A stretch of DNA of 64,000 bases, taken from the NCBI GenBank assembly GCA_021298215.1, contig JAJTEE010000008.1, forward strand, positions 1-64,000, in the 5' to 3' direction. This DNA comes from Alphaproteobacteria bacterium. GTDB lineage: Bacteria > Pseudomonadota > Alphaproteobacteria > Paracaedibacterales > CAITNM01. Below, piece after piece: positions 9,776 to 17,902 of the stretch. The stretch's first letter is position 1. Each line of letters starts with the position of its first letter. The notes below the pieces were generated by a model, which was not told where the DNA came from, did no database searches, and saw nothing but the letters and a program-made list of their open reading frames with translations. A program made the translations under genes and the position numbers.

Positions 9776-10393
9776 TTAAGCGTGAAAAAAATCTGGAAGA
9801 TTACGTTGCATAGCTTCAATAACTTCTGATATGGGAACATCGATGCCTTCTGCTTTCAAAGACGTTACCGGAAATTCTTTTAATCCACATGGGACAATTC
9901 CTTGATAATGCATAAGATCAGGATGTACGTTAAGCGATAATCCATGCCAGGTAATGCCATGAGTCACGCGAACACCAATGGCAGCAATTTTGCTCTCACC
10001 TTTTTCATCATCTAACCAAACGCCAATTCGTCCTGGCTTTCTAACGCCACATAATCCAAAAGTTTTTAAAGTACTGATGATCCACTCTTCCAACGCTTGC
10101 ACAAACAAGCGCACATCATTACCACGTTTTTTAAGATCGAGCATCACATACACAACAAGCTGCCCGGGGCCATGATACGTATGCTTACCACCGCGTTGTG
10201 TTTCAAAAATAGGCAAAGAAGCATTTAACAAATCTTCATTTTTAGCGCTCGTTCCTGCCGTATACAAGGCCGGATGCTCCAAAAACCAAATCACTTCCAC
10301 ATTGCCTTGACGAATACCCTCAATAGTTTTCTGCATGAAATGCACAGCGTCTGAGTATTCTATTTGTGTATCTGCAGTGATGAATTTAATCAT
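9776..10393 (-). CDS. lipB: Lipoyl(octanoyl) transferase LipB
   Basis: 205 residues. Transfers octanoate from acyl-ACP to lipoyl domains of 2-oxoacid dehydrogenases, the first step of endogenous lipoate synthesis. The substrate-channel motif RGGKHTYHGPGQ spans residues 67-78. The catalytic pair is K135 (in ESKIAAIGV) and C169 (in GIVPCGL), at the same numbers as in the E. coli enzyme. It lies 5 bases downstream of the GNAT gene in the same minus-strand run as glnA. No lipA is seen in this window. Confidence 0.95.
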   Translation of the reverse strand: MIKFITADTQIEYSDAVHFMQKTIEGIRQGNVEVIWFLEHPALYTAGTSAKNEDLLNASLPIFETQRGGKHTYHGPGQLVVYVMLDLKKRGNDVRLFVQALEEWIISTLKTFGLCGVRKPGRIGVWLDDEKGESKIAAIGVRVTHGITWHGLSLNVHPDLMHYQGIVPCGLKEFPVTSLKAEGIDVPISEVIEAMQRNLPDFFHA

Positions 10394-10398
10394 TAGCT

Positions 10399-10908
10399 TT
10401 ACGATACTATCGTACTAAACCGATGCACAACTTCATCATAAAGTTTTCCATCAATTTCTGTTTTGATATTTCCGCAAATACGGCCGTCTAATTTTTCATA
10501 AAAATTTCGTGCAGCAAGATTTTTCTCCAATGCTATCACAATGTACGGAATAAGATTTTCTTCTTGAAGTTTGTGGGCAGCAGCTTCCCACAACAGTTTG
10601 CCCACCCCTTTTCGCTGATGCTCTTGATCTACATACATGGCAAATACTTCACCTTTGCCAAATTGAGAATGTCTAGAATACCCAACATCGCACATGCCAA
10701 TAATTTTCTCATCGTGCACTGCAACAAAGCCCCAGAATGTGGATTTTTGGCTGTATTGAATTCTTCCTTCAAGTCGCTTTTGCGGGGAAATATTGTCTAG
10801 ATAACTTTGGTCAATGATTCCTTTGTAAGTGTGTTTCCAACCACGAATTTGCACACCAACAATATCTTTTGCATCATCAAGTGTAGAAGGACGTATGGAA
10901 TACTGCAT
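10399..10908 (-). CDS. GNAT-family N-acetyltransferase
   Basis: 169 residues, a single GNAT fold. The acetyl-CoA loop is QRKGVG (98-103), preceded by the beta-4 strand EVFAMYVDQEH and followed by NLAARNFYEKL near the C-terminus. The substrate cannot be assigned; related proteins act on small molecules or protein N-termini. It sits 3 bases after glnA and 5 bases before lipB, so it belongs to their transcript. There is no signal peptide, so it is cytoplasmic. Confidence 0.8.
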   Translation of the reverse strand: MQYSIRPSTLDDAKDIVGVQIRGWKHTYKGIIDQSYLDNISPQKRLEGRIQYSQKSTFWGFVAVHDEKIIGMCDVGYSRHSQFGKGEVFAMYVDQEHQRKGVGKLLWEAAAHKLQEENLIPYIVIALEKNLAARNFYEKLDGRICGNIKTEIDGKLYDEVVHRFSTIVS

Positions 10909-10911
10909 ATC

Positions 10912-12330
10912 TTACGAATTATAATACAATTCAAATTCCAACGGATGCGGATGGTGCGCAAGGCGATAGTGTTCCTTCCACTTCATTTCCAAATGTGACT
11001 CAATCAATTCTTTAGAAAACACATTGCCCTTTGTTAGGTATTCATGATCGTTTTCTAATGCTTTTAATGATTCGCATAAACTTCCGCTCACCGTTGGCAA
11101 TTTCTTTGCCACATCTTTTTCCTCAAACAAATCAATATCATGAGAATCACCTGGATGAATCTTGTTTTGAATACCATCAAGACCTGCCAATAGCATTGCT
11201 GAAAACGCAAGATAAGGATTCGCTGTTGCATCAGGGAAACGTACTTCAACACGCTTTGCCTTTGGTGAACTCACCACCGGAATACGGCAAGCGGCTGAAC
11301 GATTTTGCGCGGAATAGGCGCAAATAACAGGTGCTTCATACCCTGGAACAAGGCGCTTGTAACTATTTGTTGTTGGGTTGGTAAATGCATTTAAACTTTT
11401 TGCATGTTTTAAGATACCACCAATATAAAACAATGCTGTCTCAGAAAGCCCTGCGTATTTGTCTCCGCTAAACAAAGGTTGAGAGCCTTTCCACAGGCTT
11501 TGATGCACATGCATACCCGAACCATTATCACCAAACACAGGTTTCGGCATAAACGTAGCTGTTTTTCCGTATAAATGCGCAACGTTTCGTACCACGTATT
11601 TGTAAATTTGCAATTCGTCAGCAATCCTTACAAGGGTGTTAAAGACAATTCCTAATTCGTGTTGAGCTGGTGCAACTTCGTGATGGTGCTTTTCAGCCTT
11701 TAAACCCATTTCAGCTAATTTAAGCAACATCTCAGAGCGCATATCTTGCACAGAATCTACTGGCTGAACAGGAAAATAGCCACCTTTAGGTCCAGGGCGA
11801 TAGCCATGATTTTGTATCAAATCTTTTTCAAATGATGCTCCATTTTGGCTAGGGAATTCATCAGATTGAAGTTCGTAAAATGTTTTCTCTGCGCATGCTT
11901 GAAATCTTACGCCATCAAAAATGAAAAACTCTGCTTCTGGGCCAAAAAATGCTTCATCCGCAAGGCCAGTGCTTTGCAAGTATTTCATGCAATTTTTCGC
12001 CACTTGGCTTGGATCCTTTTCATAAGGCTTTCCTGATTGAGGGTGATATACATCACAAACAACAATCGCGGTTGGGTAAGACGAAAATGGGTCCAAACGC
12101 ACATCGCTTAAATCAGCGCCAAAATCTGGCTTTAATAACATGTCAGATTCATTAATTGCGCACCATCCAGCAATGGATGATCCATCAAAAAGTATACCGT
12201 TCATGCACAGATCTTCATCTGCAGCGCTTGTAGGATAGGTCATATGGTGCCAAGTGCCACGTATATCGGTAAATCTAAAATCAATAAATTCAATTTGGTG
12301 GTGCTTTAGAAAATCAAAGAATGCTCGCAT
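10912..12330 (-). CDS. glnA: Glutamine synthetase type I
   Basis: 472 residues, the dodecameric GSI length. Makes glutamine from glutamate, ammonia and ATP. Visible landmarks are FRFTDIRGTWHHM near the N-terminus, FDGSSIAGW, the metal and substrate block FFGPEAEFFIFD, GSGMHVHQSLW, and the C-terminal HPHPLEFELYYNS. The adenylylation loop usually reads NLYDLPPEE. Here it is DLFEEKDV with Phe402 (codon TTT at 11125-11127) in place of the modified tyrosine. Control by adenylyltransferase GlnE is therefore unlikely. No glnB (PII) gene is adjacent, although it often is in alphaproteobacteria. Confidence 0.93.
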   Translation of the reverse strand: MRAFFDFLKHHQIEFIDFRFTDIRGTWHHMTYPTSAADEDLCMNGILFDGSSIAGWCAINESDMLLKPDFGADLSDVRLDPFSSYPTAIVVCDVYHPQSGKPYEKDPSQVAKNCMKYLQSTGLADEAFFGPEAEFFIFDGVRFQACAEKTFYELQSDEFPSQNGASFEKDLIQNHGYRPGPKGGYFPVQPVDSVQDMRSEMLLKLAEMGLKAEKHHHEVAPAQHELGIVFNTLVRIADELQIYKYVVRNVAHLYGKTATFMPKPVFGDNGSGMHVHQSLWKGSQPLFSGDKYAGLSETALFYIGGILKHAKSLNAFTNPTTNSYKRLVPGYEAPVICAYSAQNRSAACRIPVVSSPKAKRVEVRFPDATANPYLAFSAMLLAGLDGIQNKIHPGDSHDIDLFEEKDVAKKLPTVSGSLCESLKALENDHEYLTKGNVFSKELIESHLEMKWKEHYRLAHHPHPLEFELYYNS

Positions 12331-12382
12331 ATTGGTAAGGTATAAGAAAGTTTCTCTAAGGCTAACGAAGCTGACAAAAAAG

Positions 12383-13438
12383 TCAATCTATATTCAGCTG
12401 GATTTTATATCCCTTTGCACAGAATTCTTTGACCTTAAAAAATTGTTTTTTAAATTTCCCATCTGTCTCTGAAAGTCTCTTAAATTTCTTAGAAAATTTA
12501 TTATATATCCAGGGATCAATACCACTAAACGTTGGCTTTGGGACAAAATCAGGAGTACCTTCACCATCCTTTAAAACACGATAGGCTGTTTTAGGGATTT
12601 TTGCTTTTGCGATTAAGCGCGTAATTTCTCTATCATCGCACGCGTTTAGTTTATCCAAGATTTGTTTGTCTGTTCCAAAATGCACTTCGTTTTCTGTAAT
12701 ACGTTGTAGTTGTATTGCGCGTTTTAAAGTTCTGCTGGTTATATGATAAATGACAAGCATATCAGATGAACCCAACAACCCCTTTGTTAAAGCCAGGGAA
12801 AGACTTGCGAACTTTTTAGCAGCTTTTTTGTTGATAAAGCACCATTTGTCTTCTTCAAAGCGCAGCTTGCTGATGATAAATTGCACATCGTTTTCGGTGA
12901 TCATTTTAAAAATCAACGAAGTATTTAATATATACGCAATATTGCGTGCACACATATCATCTGGTGATTGTGGCAAAAGGCGTTTAAATTTAGGATTTGT
13001 AGAAATAATATCTTTCTCAGCCCAATCATGGCCACTAATAATTTCATGAATTGTTGTTTGATGTAAAAACCATTCTCGAATGCTTTCTTGATAATTTGCT
13101 TTCCCAAAAACAACGTCAGCGGTTTGTGAGAAAACAGTTTGTGAAATATCACAAGTCAAAGCAGATATTTGTTCTTGAAGATCTCCGCCAAATTTTTGCA
13201 CAAGCCAAAGCATTGCCAACCCATTATCCAGTCTACTAATTTTGGGCGTGCCATTCCAATAAGCTGGAGATCCAGTTTGATCCAAACTCTTTAGGCGTTG
13301 TATATGCTGTAGGTTGTATATTTTAAGCAATTCATTTTCAAGCGTTAATGAGCCAAAGATAGTTTTTACTTCCAGGTTGCTTGCAAAAAGCTGCGTACAA
13401 ATAATAAAAGTCCAAATAAATACACTATATTTCTTCAT
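12383..13438 (-). CDS. Secreted degenerate HD-domain protein (pseudo-phosphohydrolase)
   Basis: 351 residues with a cleavable-looking signal peptide (1-19, ending LFAS). The body follows the layout of HD-domain phosphohydrolases: a NLQHIQRLKSLDQTG region, then SRLDNGL, then a helix, then ALTCDISQTVFSQ. In active relatives these are SRFEHSL and ALLHDIGHTxFSH. Here N72 replaces the first His, C96-D97 replaces the HD pair, and Q100 and Q105 replace later His, so the metal site appears lost. The C-terminal ~90 residues are basic. A 52-base gap separates it from glnA on the same strand. Homology is inferred from motif layout only. It may be a secreted binding protein. Confidence 0.6.
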   Translation of the reverse strand: MKKYSVFIWTFIICTQLFASNLEVKTIFGSLTLENELLKIYNLQHIQRLKSLDQTGSPAYWNGTPKISRLDNGLAMLWLVQKFGGDLQEQISALTCDISQTVFSQTADVVFGKANYQESIREWFLHQTTIHEIISGHDWAEKDIISTNPKFKRLLPQSPDDMCARNIAYILNTSLIFKMITENDVQFIISKLRFEEDKWCFINKKAAKKFASLSLALTKGLLGSSDMLVIYHITSRTLKRAIQLQRITENEVHFGTDKQILDKLNACDDREITRLIAKAKIPKTAYRVLKDGEGTPDFVPKPTFSGIDPWIYNKFSKKFKRLSETDGKFKKQFFKVKEFCAKGYKIQLNID

Positions 13439-13547
13439 TTTTCTCGCTAGGGTTGCGTGTTTATTAAGAGTTATGACAATATCAACACTCTTATCTTATA
13501 ACGTTAAATCCTGTATAAAAACCTTTAAGTGATTATGAGCGTAAAAT

Positions 13548-14453
13548 ATGAGTAAAATTGCAGTACTTATTCCTTGTTATAATGAAGGAAAAGCTATTTA
13601 TAAGGTGGTGAAAGATTTTAAGTCTCAGCTGCCCGATGCAGAAATTTATGTTTACGACAATAATTCGAACGATAATACAACAGCTGAAGCTAAGCGAGCA
13701 GGGGCAATCGTTAAATTTGAGCCTCGTCAAGGTAAGGGTTATGTTGTGCGTCGTATGTTTTCTGATATTGACGCCGATATCTATCTTATGGTTGATGGCG
13801 ATGGGACTTATGATTTTTCTCGTGCACGTGAACTGGTAGATACACATGTTCATGAAGAGCTCGATATGGTTATTGGAGCGCGTGTTGAAAAAACAGAAAC
13901 CGCTCATCGTACTGGCCACAAGTTTGGCAATCAGCTGTTTAACTTTGCTTTAAAAATCTTATTTCAAAGTAACTTCAAGGATATCTTTTCCGGTTATCGG
14001 GTGTTTTCTCGTCGTTTAGTCAAAAGCTTTCCTGCTATTTCAAGCGGATTCGATATTGAAACTGAGCTTTCCGTGTATGCTTTGAATCTCAAACTTCCAG
14101 TTAAAGAAATAGAAACAGACTTTTTTGATCGCATTGCAGGCACCCAAAGCAAATTATCTACTTTTAAGGATGGATTTAAAATAGGGTTGCGCATGTTTAA
14201 CTTATTTAAGGATTTTCGCCCTTTTCTATTATTTTCAATAATATCATCAATTCTTATAACTTCTGGTCTTTACTTGGGCATCAAAGTAACACAAGAATTC
14301 CTCGCCACCGGTTATGTTTATAAGATCCCAAGTGCTGTGCTTTGCATTGGTTTGCTCGTCATGGGCTTCTTAAGTTTCGCCTGCGGTTTAATTCTCGATA
14401 GTATAGCCAACCAGCGCCGAGAAATCTTAAGACTGCACTATTTAAAGAGTTAA
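13548..14453 (+). CDS. Family 2 glycosyltransferase with C-terminal membrane hairpin
   Basis: 301 residues. The GT-A domain begins IAVLIPCYNEG, with NNSNDNT and a DGDGT metal-binding DxD near residue 84, then SGYRVFSRR, typical of polyprenyl-phosphate sugar transferases (DPM1-like). Two hydrophobic helices at about 224-245 and 262-285 anchor it in the inner membrane. Acceptor and donor are unknown; transfer of a sugar to a polyprenyl phosphate for surface glycans is the likely role. It is divergent from the HD-like gene and is followed by a 94-base gap before gyrA. Confidence 0.8.
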   Translation: MSKIAVLIPCYNEGKAIYKVVKDFKSQLPDAEIYVYDNNSNDNTTAEAKRAGAIVKFEPRQGKGYVVRRMFSDIDADIYLMVDGDGTYDFSRARELVDTHVHEELDMVIGARVEKTETAHRTGHKFGNQLFNFALKILFQSNFKDIFSGYRVFSRRLVKSFPAISSGFDIETELSVYALNLKLPVKEIETDFFDRIAGTQSKLSTFKDGFKIGLRMFNLFKDFRPFLLFSIISSILITSGLYLGIKVTQEFLATGYVYKIPSAVLCIGLLVMGFLSFACGLILDSIANQRREILRLHYLKS

Positions 14454-14547
14454 GTATTTCGGCCAGTAAAAACATCATTAAACTATTTTGATGCGAATTT
14501 TGTGAAAGAATGCTAAGGTTTATCTAATTTTTTTGAATTGTTAAATT

Positions 14548-17253
14548 ATGAGCGCGCAAACGACCACAGATATTAAACCGGTTTCTTTAGAAGAGGAAAT
14601 GAAAAGGTCATACCTCGATTATGCGATGAGTGTAATCGTTTCTCGTGCTCTTCCTGATGTGCGTGATGGTTTAAAACCAGTACATCGTCGTATTTTGTAT
14701 ACGATGAAAGAAATTGGCTTGGAATATAACAAGCCTCATAAGAAGTCAGCTAACGTTGTTGGTAACGTGATGGCAAAGTACCACCCTCATGGTAACCTTG
14801 CGATTTACGATGCGATGGTTCGAATGGCGCAACCGTTTAGTTTGCGTGCACCATTGGTAGATGGGCAAGGAAACTTCGGCTCGATGGACGGTGATCCGCC
14901 TGCGGCTGAACGTTATACAGAAGCTCGTTTAAGCAAAGTCGCGCATTCCTTACTTGATGATATCGATCAAGACACCATTGATTTTCGTGCGAACTATGAT
15001 GACACGGCTCTTGAACCTATTGTCTTGCCAGCTAAATTTCCAAACCTTCTAGTAAACGGTACCAGCGGAATTGCGGTAGGTATGGCCACAAATATCCCAA
15101 CGCATAACTTAGGTGAAGTTATCGATGCTACCTGCGCGTTAATTGATAATTCTAGTTTAACTCTAGAAGAAGTAATGCAATACATACCGGGTCCAGATTT
15201 TCCAACTGGCGCAAGCATTCTAGGTCGTAAAGGAATTATTGATGCGTTCACAACAGGCCGTGGTTCTATTACCATCCGCGCCAAGACATCGGTGGAAAGC
15301 ATCTCAGGAAATCGTGAAGCGATCATCATTCATGAAATTCCCTACCAAGTAAACAAGGCTCGTATGATTGAAAAAATTGCGGAGCTTGTGCGCGATAAAA
15401 CAATTGAAGGAATTTCAGATCTTCGTGATGAATCAAACCGTGAAGGCGTTCGAGTTGTTATTGAGCTTAAAAAAGATGTGAATACTGAAGTAATTTTGAA
15501 TAAACTCTACCGTCATAGCCAATTACAAATAAGCTTTGGTTATAACATGTTGGCGTTGGTGCACGGTAGACCATTGCAACTTTCCTTAATTGAAATGCTG
15601 CAGCATTTTATTGATTTTCGTGAAGATGTCATTATTCGCCGTACTAAGTATTTGTTGGGCAAAGCGCGTGAAAAAAGCCATTTATTATTAGGCTTCTCTG
15701 TCGCGGTTGCTAATCTTGATCCGGTTATTGAATTGATCCGCGCTTCAAAAGATCGCAATGAGGCAAAAGAGCAATTACTTGCGCGCACTTGGAATAGCGC
15801 ATCGGTTGAATCCTACGTTAAACTTGTTGAAACAGACACAAGCGCTCTTAGCGGTGATGGTCAATACCGCTTATCCGAATTGCAAGCGAATGCAATTTTA
15901 GACTTACGCTTACACCGTTTAACAGGCCTAGAGCGTGAAAAAATCTTAAAAGATTTGGATGATATCGCAAAAGACATTCAAGAATATCTTGATATCTTGG
16001 GTTCGCGTCAACGTGTGCTGGATATTTTAAAAGAAGAATTAAATGGCATTAAGGAAATTTTCCCAAGCCCACGACGTACCGCTATAGAAGAAGCGGTAAC
16101 AAAGCTTGAGTTGGATGATTTAATTCAACGCGAAGATATGGTTATTACTGTAAGTCTAGGTGGTTACATTAAGCGTGTGCCATTATCGACTTATCGTGCA
16201 CAAAAGCGTGGTGGCAAGGGCCGTTCGGCAATGACTACTAAAGACGAAGACGTTGTATGCGACATCATTATTGCTAACACTCATAGTCATGTATTGTTCT
16301 TCTCCACCCTAGGAAAAGTCTATCAAATGAAAGCATATGATCTTCCTTTGGCTACACCTCAATCGCGTGGAAGGGCAATGATTAACCTATTGCCTCTAGC
16401 GGCTAATGAGACGATTTCTACGGTCTTGGTGCTTCCTGAAACAACGGAAAGAACCGCACAAGAAGTATTCTTAATGTTTGCAACGAATACGGGTAACGTG
16501 CGTCGTAACAAGCTTGAGGATTTTTCAAACATTCCAAGCAATGGTAAACGCGCTATGAAGTTAGATGATGCGGGCGAAGAGCTAATCGCTGTTAAGCTAT
16601 GTACCGAAAAAGACGACGTTATGCTATTTACAAAGAGTGGTTTGTGTAACCGCTTTAATGTAGTTGATAACGTGCGTGTGTTTGCTGGGCGCGATTCGAA
16701 TGGTGTTCGCGGTATAAAATTACAACCAAAAGACTATGTAATTAGTATGACTATTCTGAACCCCGGAAAAGTAAGCATCGAAGAGCGCAACGCTTACTTA
16801 AAAATGGCTAAAGCCGCTCGCCAAGGAATAACAGACGAGCCTGAAGTTATTGAAGGAGAAGAGGAAGTTGCAGCGATTACATTAACAAATGAACGCTTTG
16901 AAGAGCTTCAGGCTCAAGAAGAATTCATTTTAACTGTTACAGAAAATGGTTTCGGAAAACGTAGCTCTGCTTACGAGTATCGCACAACGAAACGTGGCGG
17001 CGTTGGTTTTGATAGCATTGTTACAAGCGTTCGCAATGGTGGTGTGATAGCAGCATTTCCTGTCAAAGAAAAAGATCAGATTATGCTGGTAACAACAAGC
17101 GGTCAATTGATACGCTGCCCAATAGTTGATGTGCGTATTACAGGCCGCCGTACTCAGGGCGTGATCATTTTCAGAATTGATAATGATGAAAAAGTTGTCT
17201 CCGTTAGCAAAGTGGAAGAAGATGAAGAAGAGATACCAGCACAAGGCGATTAA
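14548..17253 (+). CDS. gyrA: DNA gyrase subunit A
   Basis: 901 residues. The N-terminal breakage-reunion domain has [21 protein letters not shown] and the catalytic tyrosine Y123 in RYTEARLS. The C-terminal wrapping domain carries a GyrA box QKRGGKG (552-558), which separates it from ParC. The tail is acidic ([12 protein letters not shown]). In the quinolone-determining region the usual GDS or GDA is GNL, with N83 and L84 at E. coli positions 82 and 83, while D88 (E. coli D87) is kept. Leucine at E. coli position 83 is a known resistance-type substitution. Confidence 0.97.
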   Translation: MSAQTTTDIKPVSLEEEMKRSYLDYAMSVIVSRALPDVRDGLKPVHRRILYTMKEIGLEYNKPHKKSANVVGNVMAKYHPHGNLAIYDAMVRMAQPFSLRAPLVDGQGNFGSMDGDPPAAERYTEARLSKVAHSLLDDIDQDTIDFRANYDDTALEPIVLPAKFPNLLVNGTSGIAVGMATNIPTHNLGEVIDATCALIDNSSLTLEEVMQYIPGPDFPTGASILGRKGIIDAFTTGRGSITIRAKTSVESISGNREAIIIHEIPYQVNKARMIEKIAELVRDKTIEGISDLRDESNREGVRVVIELKKDVNTEVILNKLYRHSQLQISFGYNMLALVHGRPLQLSLIEMLQHFIDFREDVIIRRTKYLLGKAREKSHLLLGFSVAVANLDPVIELIRASKDRNEAKEQLLARTWNSASVESYVKLVETDTSALSGDGQYRLSELQANAILDLRLHRLTGLEREKILKDLDDIAKDIQEYLDILGSRQRVLDILKEELNGIKEIFPSPRRTAIEEAVTKLELDDLIQREDMVITVSLGGYIKRVPLSTYRAQKRGGKGRSAMTTKDEDVVCDIIIANTHSHVLFFSTLGKVYQMKAYDLPLATPQSRGRAMINLLPLAANETISTVLVLPETTERTAQEVFLMFATNTGNVRRNKLEDFSNIPSNGKRAMKLDDAGEELIAVKLCTEKDDVMLFTKSGLCNRFNVVDNVRVFAGRDSNGVRGIKLQPKDYVISMTILNPGKVSIEERNAYLKMAKAARQGITDEPEVIEGEEEVAAITLTNERFEELQAQEEFILTVTENGFGKRSSAYEYRTTKRGGVGFDSIVTSVRNGGVIAAFPVKEKDQIMLVTTSGQLIRCPIVDVRITGRRTQGVIIFRIDNDEKVVSVSKVEEDEEEIPAQGD

Positions 17254-17339
17254 TTAAAGTTAATAATCGTCTAAGCAATCTCTCTTTTCCAAATAATGAT
17301 ATCTTTGCTAAAGTATCAAAAAAGGAGCCGGTTTAGGAT

Positions 17340-17774
17340 ATGTCTTCAACAGCTAAACAAGATATGAGCATGGATGAGATTTTAGCATCTATACGCAGTT
17401 ACGTTGCAGAAGGACAGAGTCTTCCAAAAGAAACAACAGAAGACAAAGAAGATCTTCCTAACGCCCGAGTTATTCAGTTGACAGAAGAAGTGATTCCTAT
17501 CCAAACTATTGATGTTCAGATGAGCTCCTCAAAAGTTTCTCCAGTGCTTCTTACAGAAAAAGAAATAGAAGTGAAACAGGAATCATTTGAAAATCCATTT
17601 AATCGCTTGCAAAGTGAAATTAAAGCATCTACTCCGGCTCCTGCGAATCTTTCTGTTGATGATCTTTTAAATCAACTAGCGACTCCATTGATTAAAAATT
17701 GGATAGACCAGAATTTAAAAAAAATTGTTGAAACAATAGTGGAAAAAGAAATAGAACGGATACGTCGCGGTTAA
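17340..17774 (+). CDS. popZ: PopZ-like polar organizing protein (DUF2497)
   Basis: 144 residues. The N-terminal helix MSMDEILASIRSYV is the DUF2497 signature. A low-complexity middle of about 80 residues follows. The C-terminus is LLNQLATPLIKNWIDQNLKKI ... VEKEIERIRRG, the conserved multimerisation region of PopZ. In Caulobacter, PopZ forms a polar network that tethers ParB-parS and recruits cell-cycle proteins. This one is shorter than the Caulobacter protein (177 residues). AAGGAG lies 11 bases upstream. It sits between gyrA and tRNA-Pro. Confidence 0.85.
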   Translation: MSSTAKQDMSMDEILASIRSYVAEGQSLPKETTEDKEDLPNARVIQLTEEVIPIQTIDVQMSSSKVSPVLLTEKEIEVKQESFENPFNRLQSEIKASTPAPANLSVDDLLNQLATPLIKNWIDQNLKKIVETIVEKEIERIRRG

Positions 17775-17809
17775 ATCTTAAACGATAACTTTACAGTTAT
17801 TTTCACATT

Positions 17810-17886
17810 CGGAACGTAGCGCAGCCTGGTAGCGCACTATTCTGGGGGGATAGGGGTCGTGGGTTCGAATCCCGCCGTTCCGACCA
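17810..17886 (+). tRNA. tRNA-Pro (anticodon GGG)
   Basis: A full cloverleaf can be drawn by eye. The acceptor stem is CGGAACG with CGTTCCG, the D stem GCGC/GCGC, the anticodon stem CTATT/GATAG with loop CTGGGGG (anticodon GGG), and the T stem GTGGG/CCCGC with loop TTCGAAT. Discriminator A and an encoded CCA follow at 17883-17886. Length is 77 bases. It ends only 16 bases before the putA start codon, so both may be on one transcript. Confidence 0.95.
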
Positions 17887-17902
17887 TTTTGCTGGAGAAA
17901 TT

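Noticed and set aside
14994..15329. Antisense open frame inside gyrA
   Set aside because: It is a shadow of the codon pattern of gyrA; no start signal and no plausible protein features.
16201..16221. ParC (topoisomerase IV) instead of GyrA
   Set aside because: The QKRGGKG box and the 901-residue length with an acidic tail mark GyrA.
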